The notes: generated by a model not told the origin, from the letters alone. Numbered from the stretch's first letter, positions 8,340 through 17,661 are shown. The stretch: 64,000 bases of DNA from Shewanella seohaensis (GCF_025449215.1 NZ_CP104900.1:2418001-2482000), one strand, 5' to 3'. Numbers and translations are program-made.

Positions 8340-9212
8340 ATGAAAAAAGGTGTGTTGTTACTGGTGTTGCTGTTTGGCTTAACGGCCTGCTCGACCAAAT
8401 TTAGTTATCATTTTCTTGACTGGGCCATAGGTTGGGAGCTGGATGACTATGTCAGCCTTGATAAAAACCAGCAAAAGGTCGTCGATGGGCTTATCGACAA
8501 GTTTGTACTTTGGCACCAATCCGAAGAACTCGGCCATTATGTGGCGCAGCTAACCGAAGTTGAGCAGCAGATCCAAACCAATACCTTAACTCCCGCATTG
8601 TGGGCCGAGCATGTCACACTCGCCAAACGGCATTGGTTTCGGCTATTTGAGTTTGCGCTGCCGGAAATGTTGCCGATCATCTCATCATTAACCGATGAAC
8701 AGGTGAAGCAAATTCTTGCGCAGTCGCGAAAAGACGAGCAGGAATTGATTAAGGAATTTGCCGGTAAAACCCCCGAGCAGTTACAGCAAGAGGCCGATGA
8801 GAATCTTATTGAACAATTTGATGACTGGCTGGGTAGCATAACGGATGAGCAAAAAACGCTTATTCATCAATATAATCAGCAGCGACTGTCGACCTTAGAC
8901 ATGTGGCTCGATTACCGCCACGAATGGCTGCGCCAATTTGAGGTTGCCCTTGGGCAGCGCAGCGATATTCCGCTGCTGACCGAACGATTGACCCTGCTGA
9001 TGACGCGCCCTGACGAGCTTAAGTCGGAAAAACACCGCGCCATTTTAAGGCAAAACACCGAAGCCTTCGGTGGCTTGTTACTCACGATCAATGCCAGTCT
9101 GTCAGCGAAACAGTCCAAGCATTTTTATAAAAAGCTGAACAAGCTTATTCAAGATCTTCGTGAATTAAATCAAAAGGGGATCGAAAAAGTGGCAAAAGCC
9201 ACGAAAGATTAA
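8340..9212 (+). CDS. DUF6279-type lipoprotein
   Basis: A 290-residue exported lipoprotein. The N-terminus MKKGVLLLVLLFGLTACST has a lipobox LTAC, so Cys is lipidated. The body is strongly helical and charged, with the family-like opening FSYHFLDWAIGWELDDYV and long heptad-rich stretches (TPEQLQQEADENLIEQF). Function is unknown; members are called DUF6279 family lipoproteins. ATG 8340 is preferred to TTG 8337. It stands alone, about 110 bases after the kinase gene. No aspartate at position +2 is seen, so outer-membrane sorting is likely. Confidence 0.75.
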   Translation: MKKGVLLLVLLFGLTACSTKFSYHFLDWAIGWELDDYVSLDKNQQKVVDGLIDKFVLWHQSEELGHYVAQLTEVEQQIQTNTLTPALWAEHVTLAKRHWFRLFEFALPEMLPIISSLTDEQVKQILAQSRKDEQELIKEFAGKTPEQLQQEADENLIEQFDDWLGSITDEQKTLIHQYNQQRLSTLDMWLDYRHEWLRQFEVALGQRSDIPLLTERLTLLMTRPDELKSEKHRAILRQNTEAFGGLLLTINASLSAKQSKHFYKKLNKLIQDLRELNQKGIEKVAKATKD

Positions 9213-9262
9213 TCCCTAAACCAAGGTCTATTGGGCAACTCCATCTAATTCTGAGATTGCCC

Positions 9263-9854
9263 ATGTCCCTTGTTAACCTTTATCAAAAATTCCTCAATGC
9301 GAGCCGTTATGCTGAGGGGCTTGCCCCTTAGCCCTTAGGCTTTATCTCGCGCCAGTGCTAATGCAAGCTGGCTATAACAAACTCGCGCACTTTGAAGACA
9401 CTGTGGCTTGGTTTGCTAATCCCGATTGGGGATTGGGTTTACCTATGCCGACGTTAATGGCTGCCTTGGCGGCGGGCACTGAGTTTTTGGCGCATTTTTA
9501 TTACTCGTTGGCTTAGCTACGCGGCTGATTTCTATCCCTTTGATGATAACCATGCTGGTGGCGGCGTTTACTGTGCATTGGCCTAATGGTTGGCTGGCGA
9601 TTGCCGATGGTAGTTCATGGCTCGCCAATGAGCGGGTGCTCGAGGCAGGTGATAAGCTGGATAAGGCCAAATCCCTGTTGCAGGAATACGGCAATTACGA
9701 TTGGTTGACCAGCTCGGGTAACTTGGTGGTGCTAAATAATGGTATTGAGTTCGCAGCGACCTACTTCATTATGTTGCTGGCACTCTTTAGCCTAGGAGGC
9801 GGGCGTTATACCAGTCTCGATTACTTTATCGCGAAGCGTTATAACGTAAAGTAA
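9263..9854 (+). pseudogene. DoxX-family membrane protein, two frameshifts
   Basis: Three consecutive frame segments together encode one DoxX-like integral membrane protein of about 197 residues: MSLVNLYQKFLNASRYAEGL, then LALRLYLAPVLMQAGYNKLA, then ATRLISIPLMITMLVAAF and the C-terminal GNLVVLNNGIEFAATYF. The first change occurs at the C-run 9324-9327 and the second at 9489-9490 (GG before CGC); one base is missing at each. Length 592 becomes 594 when restored. DoxX proteins are four-helix membrane proteins linked to quinone or thiol redox. The final stretch alone might be mistaken for a short gene. Damage is probably sequencing error. Confidence 0.78.
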
Positions 9855-9882
9855 GCCAAGTGACTCTGCTTGCAACACTTTC

Positions 9883-9908
9883 AATCCCACCTTTGTGTGG
9901 GATTTTTT
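9883..9908 (+). terminator. Rho-independent terminator after the DoxX gene
   Basis: AATCCCAC (9883-9890) pairs with GTGGGATT (9897-9904) around CTTTGT and runs into six T's. Confidence 0.85.
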
Positions 9909-9982
9909 GTACCTCTTTAGCCGCAATTTGCTATGCTTGAGCCAATATACACGCACCTATTTTTCAGAACAGGGATAATCAC

Positions 9983-10531
9983 TTGGACGCTATCGAACTT
10001 TTACTCACCCGCCAATCCACCCCAAGATTAACCGCGCCTGCGCCCAATGAGCATGAGCTTAAAATCATTTTAGATGCGGCGATTCGAGTGCCAGATCATG
10101 GCGCCTTAGCTCCGTGGGAATTTATTATTGCCACAGGCCAAGGGTTAGACACCTTAGCGGATGTCTATGTCAACGCGGCCAAAGCCAGCGGCGCCGATGA
10201 AGATTTTATCCATAAAGCCAAAGGGATGCCGATGCGCGCTCCTATGGTGATTACAGTTGTGGCTAAAACCCAACAACACCCTAAAGTGCCAGTACTTGAG
10301 CAGCAAATCGCAGCGGGCTGCGCCACGATGGCGATGCAGCAAGCGGCATTCGCGCTAGGATTAGGCGCAGTGTGGCGCACCGGGGATTTTGCCTTCGACA
10401 CCAACGTGAATGCGGCATTAGGCTTAGCGCCAGAGGATCAAATCGTCGGCTTTTTATACGTGGGTACCCCAGCGGTAGCCGCACCGAAAAAACCGCAAAA
10501 GGATGGCAGCCAGTACGCCCGCTACCTATAA
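9983..10531 (+). CDS. NAD(P)H nitroreductase, YdjA-like
   Basis: A 182-residue FMN-dependent nitroreductase of the minimal YdjA type. Visible landmarks are the FMN-phosphate segment LLTRQSTPRLTAPAP, the RVPDHGALAPWEFI motif and the C-terminal GFLYVGTP. Such enzymes act as homodimers in the cytoplasm and reduce nitroaromatics or quinones; the physiological substrate is not known. The start is TTG at 9983, with AGGG about 8 bases upstream; an ATG is not available without losing the conserved N-terminus. A GNAT gene starts 34 bases downstream and is probably co-transcribed. Confidence 0.88.
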   Translation: MDAIELLLTRQSTPRLTAPAPNEHELKIILDAAIRVPDHGALAPWEFIIATGQGLDTLADVYVNAAKASGADEDFIHKAKGMPMRAPMVITVVAKTQQHPKVPVLEQQIAAGCATMAMQQAAFALGLGAVWRTGDFAFDTNVNAALGLAPEDQIVGFLYVGTPAVAAPKKPQKDGSQYARYL

Positions 10532-10565
10532 CCCAGTTTATCCCCTCTGAATGGGAGTCCTTAGT

Positions 10566-11063
10566 ATGCAAGTTGCCCACACCCCAAGGTTGCTGCTTCG
10601 ACAGTTAACGCCCGATGATGCGTCATTTATTTTGGTCTTACTCAACACCCAAGGATTTATCGACAATATCGGTGATAAGGGCGTGCGTAGTTTGCAGGAT
10701 GCAAAGGACTATATCGCCAATGGACCCGCGATTAGCTATCGCGAGCATGGTTTTGGCTTGTTTGCCGTGGTGCTGGCCGAAAATAGTTTTCCGATTGGCA
10801 TTTGCGGTCTGATTAAACGGCCGACGCTGGCGGATGTGGACTTAGGCTATGCCTTTTTGCCGCAGTATTGGGGTAAAGGTTATGCGTTTGAAGCCGCTAA
10901 AGCCTCACTGGAATTCGGTAAAACCTTAGGCATTGAACGGATTGTCGCGATCGTCAGCCCGCATAATCAGGCCTCTAAGTCGCTGCTGAATAAATTAGGC
11001 ATGTCGTTTGAAACTCAGTTGCAGCTTACTCCTAACGATGCGCCGGTGGAGTTATTTAGCTAA
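10566..11063 (+). CDS. GNAT acetyltransferase, RimJ/RimL type
   Basis: A 165-residue GNAT enzyme of the Acetyltransf_3 (RimJ/RimL-like) type. The opening TPRLLLRQLTPDDASFILVL and the acetyl-CoA loop region (GYAFLPQYWGKGYAFEAAKA) are typical, followed by NQASKSLLNKLGM. It transfers acetyl from acetyl-CoA to an unknown amine. ATG 10566 is preferred over 10551 because GGGAG at 10553-10557 lies about 8 bases upstream. It is the last gene before a strong bidirectional terminator. Confidence 0.87.
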   Translation: MQVAHTPRLLLRQLTPDDASFILVLLNTQGFIDNIGDKGVRSLQDAKDYIANGPAISYREHGFGLFAVVLAENSFPIGICGLIKRPTLADVDLGYAFLPQYWGKGYAFEAAKASLEFGKTLGIERIVAIVSPHNQASKSLLNKLGMSFETQLQLTPNDAPVELFS

Positions 11064-11103
11064 GCAGTGGTTTTATGTGCGGTGAGTGCGTTTACGCGCA
11101 ATA

Positions 11104-11130
11104 AAATGGGGAGCTTAGCTCCCCATTTTT
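11104..11130. terminator. Bidirectional terminator between GNAT gene and dcp
   Basis: AAATGGGGAGC (11104-11114) and its complement (11118-11128) form a perfect 11-bp stem with a TTA loop. T's follow on the plus strand and A's precede it, so it can serve both convergent genes. Confidence 0.87.
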
Positions 11131-11160
11131 ATCTGTTCGCTTTTCCCCATAGGGATGCGA

Positions 11161-13386
11161 TTACTCCGCTAACAGACCACGACTACGTAGCAGTGGCTCA
11201 ATGCCAGCTTCTTTACCACGGAAGTTTTTATACATCAGCATAGGGTCATCACTGCCACCCTTAGACAAGATGTTGTTACGGAAGGCATCGGCCGTCGCTT
11301 TATCGAAAATGCCATTTTCTTTAAAGGCTTCGAAGGCATCGGCGCCTAAAATATCAGACCAGAGGTAGCTGTAGTAACCGGCTGAATAACCGCCCGCGAA
11401 GATATGCGAGAAGTAAGTGCTGCGGTAACGTGGGCTGATCTCATTAATCAATCCCATGGCGGCTAAGGAGTCGGCCTCAAACTTGGCGGCATCCTTAGGC
11501 GTGGTATCGGTTAGGGTGTGCCAATCTAAATCGAGCTTAGTGGCGGCCATATATTCAACGGTCGCAAAGCCTTGGTTGAATTTGCTGGCGGCTTGGATTT
11601 TTTCACCAGTTCCTGCGGGATCACTTCACCAGTTTTGTAGTGCTTCGCAAATTGCGCCAGCACTTCGGGCTGAGTCATCCAGTTTTCGTTGACCTGTGAA
11701 GGGAACTCCACATAGTCGCGAGGAACTGCCGTTCCGCCTTGAGAGCGATATTCGACATTGGATAACATACCGTGGAGCGCATGGCCAAACTCATGGAACA
11801 GGGTGCTGGCTTCATCGAAGGTGAGCAGCGCAGGCTCATTACCCGCAGGGCGAGGGTAGTTCAACACGTTAACAATAATGGGTTTAGAATCGACACCGTT
11901 CATATGGTATTGCTTGCGGAACGAGTTCATCCAAGCGCCACCGCGTTTGCTATCACGGGTAAAATAGTCGCCCATAAAGATGGCCATGAGCTTGCCGTCT
12001 TTATCGTACACTTCCCAAGTACGCACCTCGGGGTTGTATTTAGGTAAGTCGGTGCGCTCTTTAAAGGTTAAACCATAGAGGCGATTGGCCGTGTAGAACA
12101 CGCCTTTTAGGGTGCTGTCGAGGGAGAAGTAAGGGCGAGTTTGCTGCTCGTTAAAGCTGTATTTCGCGACACGGATTTTATCGGCGTAGTAATCCCAATC
12201 CCAAGCTTGCAGTTTAAACTTGCCGCCTTGGCTGTCGATTAAGGCCTGCATATCTGCAACCTCAGTTTTGGCTTGGGCAAGGGCGGCTGGCCAGACTTTA
12301 TTGAGTAAGCCATAGACATTTTCTGGTGTCTTGGCGGTGCGCTCTTCTAACACAAAATCCGCATGGGTTTTATAGCCCATGAGTTGTGCACGTTCGGCGC
12401 GCAGTGCGGCAATTTTTGCCAGAATGACTTTGTTATCATTGGCATTATTGTTGTTACCGCGCTCGATATAACCCTTATAGAGCTTTTCGCGTAGTTCGCG
12501 ATTATCGGCATACGTTAAAAACGGCGTGATAGATGGGCGTGATGTGGTAAATACCCATTTGCCTTCATGGCCACGCTTTTTCGCGGTTTCGGCGGCAGTG
12601 GCAATCACATCGGTGGGTAAACCAGACAAGTCAGCTTGCTTATCAATCACTAGTTCGAAGGCATTGGTTTCGGCTAACAGATTGTCACCAAAGGCTAAGT
12701 TAAGCTTGCCGATTTCTTCATTCAGGGCGCGCAGCTTGGTTTTATCCTGCTCGCTCAGGTTAGCACCGCCACGGGTGAACGACTTATAGGTGTCTTCGAG
12801 TAATTTGGCCTGCGCCGTGTTGAGCTTTAAGCTGTCTTTGCTGTCGTAAACGGCTTTAACACGTTGAAACAGCTTATCGTTCAATAAGATATCGTCTTCG
12901 GCAGACGATAACATTGGTGAGACTTCCTTGGAAATCGCTTGCAGCTCCGGAGTGGTATCAGCACCAGTTAAGTTAAAGAAGACGTTGGATACGCGGGTGA
13001 CGAGATCGCCAGAAAACTCCATCGCTTCGATGGTATTGGCGAAGCTAGGCTTGTCTTTGTTATCGACAATCGCTTGAATTTCTTCGTGTTGCTGGGCGAT
13101 ACCCGCCTTAAATGCAGGGAAAATGCTCGGGCTTAATCTTGTCGAAGGCCGGAATTTCCATAAACGTATCATAGGGTTTAAAGAAAGGGTTGCTGGCATT
13201 TTGGCTAATGATCTGCGCCGACATGGCATTCGGTGCGACTTTCGCCTGCGCCGCAGTATCGCTGTGCTGTGCGCTGCAGCCACTTAAGGCGAGGGCGAGT
13301 GTGATGGCGCTAAAGGTCAGTTTAATAGCGCGTGGTTTGAGTGTGCGCGCGTTAAGGGCCTGTGATTTTAGGCTAAGTCCCTTCAT
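11161..13386 (-). pseudogene. dcp: Peptidyl-dipeptidase Dcp (M3), exported, two frameshifts
   Basis: A zinc M3 peptidase that removes C-terminal dipeptides. The N-terminus has a lipoprotein-type signal (FSAITLALALSGCSA), so a periplasmic membrane-anchored enzyme is likely. The catalytic FHEFGHALHG motif is intact, and the C-terminal FAGGYSAGYYSYLWSDILGA is typical. The frame changes at the G-run 13117-13119 (after KIKPEHF) and at the T-run 11598-11603 on the plus strand, where one base is missing (LVKK then IQAASKFNQG). Restored length is about 742 residues, normal for Dcp. ATG 13386 follows GGGG at a spacing of 7-8. The gene reads as sound apart from the two indels. Confidence 0.88.
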
Positions 13387-13659
13387 GTCAATTCCCCGTT
13401 AGGTGATTATTATTCTGTTGGATTAATGGTACTGCAGACCATTAATGTTATTTTAAGGTGACTGTTTAGCATGTATCCGACTAAGGGTTCCATCGATTTT
13501 GTGTTTTGTTTGTAACAAATGGTTAGTCTGCGGTTTTTAACGGAAGAACTATGGCAAACTGAGCCGCGCACTAAGGCAATATTGGGCAAAGGATAAAGCC
13601 ATTGCTTGGGTGCGTTTTAATGTAAGTCCCTAATCATACAAATAATAAATAGGACCTCT

Positions 13660-15261
13660 ATGGAATTGCCTCAGTTTAACTGTACGAGCCTCTGTCGTCG
13701 TTTTTCTTATTCCCTATTAGCCGCTGCGCTGTGGACATCGACGCAAGCTGCAGCGTCGCCAATCACGCTTAGCCAAGATGCGCTTAAGGTGGCCGATTAT
13801 GCAGTGAGCACCTATGACGCGCAGATGGTCGAGAGTCTGGCGCATTTAATCAGTTTTAATACCCAAGCAGTGGAGGGGCAAACGCCCGATACCAACCCTG
13901 CATTTATTGGTTTTAAGTCGAGTTTAAAAAGCTTGAGCCAAGAACTCGGACTCGATTATGCCGATCACGGTTATGTGGTGCTGATTGGCCTCGATGCCAA
14001 TGCTATCGATGCCCAACCCTCACAGGTTGAGAAATTGGGCATCGTCACCCACGGCGATGTGCAACCCGCCAATCCCGCGCTCTGGGCCAAGAGCCCCTAT
14101 GTGCTGGATACCGAGTCTGAACCTGGCAAGCTGATAGGTCGCGGCACTGAAGATGATAAAGGCGCGATTGTCACCGCCATGTATGCGATGAAGGCCATCA
14201 AAGATAAACAACTCAAACGGGAAAAACGCATTGAGCTGTTGGTGTATTTAGCCGAAGAGTCCGATTGGGATCCGCTAAAGGCCTTTTTAGCCCATTACAC
14301 CCCAGCGCAGATGAATATCACCATAGATGCTGAGTATCCTGTGGTTACCGCCGAAAAGGGTTGGAGTAAGATTGGCTTTACTGTACCGAATCTCGATCCA
14401 ACGCAGGAGCAGGGCGCGGCAGCGAATGTCCCGAGCCTAACGGCATTTTCCGGCGGCTATTTTGCTAGCCAAGTGCCACAGCAAGCCGAGGCGAAAATTC
14501 ATGCCATCACCCCAAGCTTATTGGCACAGTTACAGGTGAGCGCTGCCAACCAGCAGGGGATGAAGTATCGATTCGAGCGCACTTGCGAGCAGACCGTGTG
14601 CGACTTGCATATTTTTGCCGACGGTAAGGCGGCCCATTCCTCCACACCAGAAGATGGGGTGAATGCCGTGACGCATTTGGCCGCGTTACTGCAGCCATTC
14701 ACTTGGCCTAAAACCACGGCAGCACTCACTGTGGCTGCTATGAATGAGTTAGTGGGGTTGGGGATTTATGCAGAGCAGTTTGGCGAGCTGGCCTATAAAG
14801 ATGATTTTATGGGCGCGTTAACGCTGGCTCCCACAGTCGTTGCGCAAACGAGTAAAGGGACGGAAGTCACCATTAATCTACGTCGCCCAGTGGGCAAAAC
14901 GCCTGAGTTACTCTCCGCCCAAGCCAAGGATGCACTGAACAAATGGCAAGTTGAGCATCAAGTGACACTCATCGACGTAGAAAGTTATTGGGGCGAGCCT
15001 ATGGTGATGAAGGATGCACCGCATCAGCAGACCTTACTCGATGTATTTGCCCACTTTACCGGCATAGCATCTCCCAAACCCGTGGCCATTGGCGGCTCAA
15101 CCAACAGTAAATTATTCCCCAATGCCTTAAGTTTTGGCCCCGCCATGCCGGGCGTGGAATACACGGGCCACACGGAGAAAGAATTTATTACCCATAAACA
15201 GTTTATGCTGAATCTGAAAATGTACACCGCCGCCTTTATTGAGTTAACCGCTGCAAAATAG
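13660..15261 (+). CDS. M20-family dipeptidase, exported
   Basis: A 533-residue zinc dipeptidase related to PepV/carnosinase-type M20 enzymes. A signal peptide is visible (YSLLAAALWTSTQAAAS), so it acts in the periplasm. Zinc ligands appear in THGDVQP (His), GRGTEDDKGA (bridging Asp) and LAEESDWDP (catalytic Glu), with the C-terminal GGSTNSKLFPNAL and THGH-like YTGHTEKEF ends. It likely hydrolyses short peptides to amino acids, consistent with peptide-based growth. ATG 13660 follows AGGACC at suitable spacing. Intact; monocistronic with its own terminator. Confidence 0.85.
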   Translation: MELPQFNCTSLCRRFSYSLLAAALWTSTQAAASPITLSQDALKVADYAVSTYDAQMVESLAHLISFNTQAVEGQTPDTNPAFIGFKSSLKSLSQELGLDYADHGYVVLIGLDANAIDAQPSQVEKLGIVTHGDVQPANPALWAKSPYVLDTESEPGKLIGRGTEDDKGAIVTAMYAMKAIKDKQLKREKRIELLVYLAEESDWDPLKAFLAHYTPAQMNITIDAEYPVVTAEKGWSKIGFTVPNLDPTQEQGAAANVPSLTAFSGGYFASQVPQQAEAKIHAITPSLLAQLQVSAANQQGMKYRFERTCEQTVCDLHIFADGKAAHSSTPEDGVNAVTHLAALLQPFTWPKTTAALTVAAMNELVGLGIYAEQFGELAYKDDFMGALTLAPTVVAQTSKGTEVTINLRRPVGKTPELLSAQAKDALNKWQVEHQVTLIDVESYWGEPMVMKDAPHQQTLLDVFAHFTGIASPKPVAIGGSTNSKLFPNALSFGPAMPGVEYTGHTEKEFITHKQFMLNLKMYTAAFIELTAAK

Positions 15262-15356
15262 TGCGTTTTCAATTGTGATTAATTGAAGTTATGGGTGAAA
15301 TACACAAGAAGGTGAAAGGCGCTGAGTTCACGCCAAGACTCATCGGTTTATAAGAT

Positions 15357-15386
15357 AATGGCGGCTAATCCGAAATAGCCGCCATT
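15357..15386 (+). terminator. Terminator after the M20 dipeptidase gene
   Basis: AATGGCGGCT (15357-15366) pairs perfectly with AGCCGCCATT (15377-15386); a short T-rich stretch follows. The rest of 15387-15600 shows no gene. Confidence 0.7.
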
Positions 15387-15604
15387 ACTATTTAATCGTT
15401 AAAACAAGATAACAACAGTTCATCTGGCTAAAAGCTTTTTGCCCCAAAGTGAGTTAACAAGTTGCCTGTGGTGCATCTAAAAGCAGACTTTCTTGCCTAA
15501 AAATTTTCATCCTTAATAACTCAACTTTTGCAATTCATACAGATGACTAAAGGCTGGATAGGCATACAGTCATATTTAAAAATGATGATTTTCATCCTAA
15601 CTTT

Positions 15605-15807
15605 GTGCGCGTTTTCACATTTGAATACAAATAAATATATTTATAATCAATTACATATAAATCACATGGATTAGATAATAGGTTTGGAAAACGCGCATGC
15701 GCGTTTTCCAGATGGTGTATTTGGAAGAAAGCTGATAAGTTCTTTGCATACAGATAGTTAACCGTGCGCGTTTTCACTGGTCCAACGAGGTAAACGCGCA
15801 TGCGCAC
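15605..15807. repeat. Cluster of GCGCGTTTTC palindromic repeats
   Basis: Four related copies lie within 200 AT-rich bases: GTGCGCGTTTTCAC at 15605-15618 and again at 15764-15777, a perfect 26-bp palindrome at 15685-15710 (half-site TGGAAAACGCGCA), and AAACGCGCATGCGCAC at 15792-15807 in the opposite orientation. The last two can form a stem just upstream of the NADAR gene. No coding sequence accounts for them. They could be operator sites, a mobile-element end or cruciform-forming recombination sequence. Confidence 0.7.
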
Positions 15808-15836
15808 GAATAAAATGTTATATTTCATAGGTCAGC

Positions 15837-16265
15837 ATGACGATCTTTTTCTATACAAAGACAGATGAATTTGGCGAATTTAGTAACTTCTCAAAGTTCG
15901 GTGTTGAGATGGACGGGGTGTGGTGGCCCACAGTAGAACACTACTTTCAGGCTCAAAAATTTGAGGATAAAGAGCATCAAGAACGAATCAGAACAGCCCA
16001 TACCCCAAAAATTGCTGCTGAACTTGGCCGGAGCCGGAAAGTAGCCATAAGAACTGATTGGGAACAGGTTAAGGATAACATTATGTATGAAGCAGTCCTG
16101 AAAAAATTCAAAACCCATCCTAAGCTCGCCGAATTACTTAAGTCCACAGGAGCCCAAGACATCGTTGAGAATGCGCCGGGTGATTATTACTGGGGTTGCG
16201 GTCAAGATGGGACTGGCCAAAATAAACTAGGAAAGATTTTGGCTAGGGTTCGCGATGAAATATAA
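15837..16265 (+). CDS. NADAR/YbiA-family protein in a cassette-like unit
   Basis: A 142-residue protein of the NADAR (YbiA) superfamily. Motifs include FGEFSNFSKFGVEMDGVWWP, the TVEHYFQAQKF core and the C-terminal YYWGCGQDGTGQNKLGKIL. YbiA hydrolyses the N-glycosidic bond of early riboflavin intermediates; other NADAR proteins process ADP-ribose modifications, including guanine ADP-ribosylation in toxin-antitoxin and phage conflict settings. Which role applies cannot be told. The stop codon TAA overlaps the start of an attC-like element, as in integron cassettes. Its GC content is lower than that of the flanking genes, consistent with acquisition. The ribosome site is weak (AGG). Confidence 0.85.
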   Translation: MTIFFYTKTDEFGEFSNFSKFGVEMDGVWWPTVEHYFQAQKFEDKEHQERIRTAHTPKIAAELGRSRKVAIRTDWEQVKDNIMYEAVLKKFKTHPKLAELLKSTGAQDIVENAPGDYYWGCGQDGTGQNKLGKILARVRDEI

Positions 16266-16348
16266 CAAGTTGCTGTTATTCGTTACGGCCACAAAAAGCG
16301 TGGCCTCCACCGGACGCGCTAACGCGCGCCGTAAAGCAAAGCGTTATG
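16261..16348 (+). other. attC-like recombination site 1 (integron cassette end)
   Basis: The element begins TATAACAAG, overlapping the NADAR stop codon, and ends GCGTTATG. The outer arms are inverted relatives (TAACAAGTTGCTGTTA against TAACGCTTTGCTTTAC when the end is complemented). The middle contains a GGCCAC/GTGGCC hairpin and CCACCGGACGCGC. Length is 88 bases. These are the hallmarks of chromosomal-integron attC sites; the call is by structure only, with no integrase in view. Confidence 0.65.
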
Positions 16349-16367
16349 ACTTTCGTATGGAGATAAT

Positions 16368-17063
16368 GTGAAGAAAGCACTTTTAGTAACTTGTATAGTG
16401 TTATCAGGATGCGATAGCAATAAGCTTTCTGATGTAGAAAAGGCTTCTAAACAAGTCTCTACATGTAAAGTTCACCAAATTATGCCAAACGAGTGCTCTA
16501 AATTCGACGAGGCTTTGGAGATTGCTGAGTTAAAAGCAACCCAAGCAGGTATCGAACGCGAGAGGATTTTTGCAAGTAGACAAATTGGTGAAAAAGTCGT
16601 TTCGGGTAATGTTAGTGATAGTCCTTATCAAAGAGTAAAACGCTCATTAGAAAGCAAGCCCTTTTATATTGATCCAGTAGAAGAGAACTTTATTTCATAT
16701 AAAGTAAGGTGTCCTGAATTCAACTTTGATGAAGACAAGCCTGATTTCGAGAAACTAACCAAAGCTATGGAATGGATTGGCAGAGACAAGAAGCAATATC
16801 AAACCGTCGCATACTTTCAAAAAGGTAAAACTTTAACCGTTTTGTTTGCAAAAGCTGCTGCACCATGCCGAACTGAATCATATTCTGAAATCGAGGACCA
16901 GTTTCCAATTATCACTGAAGAACAACTTACTAAATTTAAGAGTGGTGAGTATTTAAAATCGGCATCTTATCCTGGCTATAGCTCCGTTAGTGCAATTGTT
17001 TTTGATACATTCGAAGAAGCGAAAGAAAAGTACCATGAGCTAACTGGGCAGTCAGAAAAATAG
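16368..17063 (+). CDS. Orphan lipoprotein in a cassette-like unit
   Basis: A 231-residue predicted lipoprotein: KKALLVTCIVLSGCDS carries a lipobox (LSGC). The mature part has paired Cys (STCKVHQIMPNEC, later CPEF and APC) and no domain I recognise. The start is GTG 16368 with GGAG 5-6 bases upstream. AT-rich codon use differs from the chromosomal neighbours. It lies between two attC-like elements and its stop is two bases before the second, a cassette layout. Function unknown; cassette-borne lipoproteins are common and often strain-specific. Confidence 0.75.
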   Translation: MKKALLVTCIVLSGCDSNKLSDVEKASKQVSTCKVHQIMPNECSKFDEALEIAELKATQAGIERERIFASRQIGEKVVSGNVSDSPYQRVKRSLESKPFYIDPVEENFISYKVRCPEFNFDEDKPDFEKLTKAMEWIGRDKKQYQTVAYFQKGKTLTVLFAKAAAPCRTESYSEIEDQFPIITEEQLTKFKSGEYLKSASYPGYSSVSAIVFDTFEEAKEKYHELTGQSEK

Positions 17064-17158
17064 TCATAACAAGCGGCTCCACCGGACAAATTTTATTGTC
17101 ACCTTTTTTGTGCCAAAAAATCCGCCAACAAAATTTGCTCGGTGAGCCGGGCGTTACC
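17064..17158 (+). other. attC-like recombination site 2
   Basis: Starts CATAACAAGCGGCTCCACCG and ends with GCTCGGTGAGCCGGGCGTTAC. The end complemented (TAACGCCCGGCTCACCGAGC) matches the start with few mismatches, giving long imperfect arms around a 50-base AT-rich centre. Length about 95 bases. It resembles the first element at its outer ends (TAACAAG ... GCGTTA) and is the clearer of the two. Confidence 0.75.
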
Positions 17159-17274
17159 CATAGATATTTTTATCTGAAACAAACGCGTTTGAGTTAAGGC
17201 TTTAACTCGAAAATGTCCCAAAGCATGCTGTATTTCTTTAAAACCAACAGGCTACGCTGATGCCAAACAGGTGA

Positions 17275-17371
17275 GCCATGGTGAATCGCGAGACGACCGT
17301 CCGCCCCATGGACGGGGCGGTCGAGCATCCACGGATGGACTTGCTGCGTGTCGGTGAGTGAACACCATGGC
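17275..17371. other. Structured intergenic element, possible repeat or RNA
   Basis: Between the cassette region and the next gene (17159-17661, no coding sequence supported) lies a nested palindrome. GCCATGGTG at 17275-17283 pairs with CACCATGGC at 17363-17371, enclosing a GC-rich hairpin CCGCCCC/GGGGCGG (17301-17320). The flanks are AT-rich, so the GC jump is sharp. It could be an interspersed repeat or a structured RNA; I cannot name the family. Confidence 0.5.
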
Positions 17372-17661
17372 AAGCCTGAGTTAGTAAACTTCCTACAAAA
17401 ACAATGGATTATTTAGGCGTGACATGGTCGTCATAACTTTCTTAATGTTATTTTCGATCTTTAGTGCATTAAATCCAAGGCGCTTTTGTCCCAAAGCGAG
17501 CCAAGTATCTTCTTTAGAATCGACATCCGAAAATGACAGTTGAAACTAACACAATCCCAACAGTCTCTTGATGAGTGCTACTGACTAAAAGTGTATCGCG
17601 GCTATATGTTCGCTCTAAATTAACTGTTGAAATAAATCTAGGTCAGTTAACCGCATTTTAG

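Noticed and set aside
9263..9854. DoxX gene as hvfD of the metallophore locus
   Set aside because: It lies 45 kb away and next to unrelated genes; no reason to link it with hvfABC.
15837..17158. Complete integron
   Set aside because: No tyrosine recombinase integrase or attI site was found in the window; only cassette-like units are supported.
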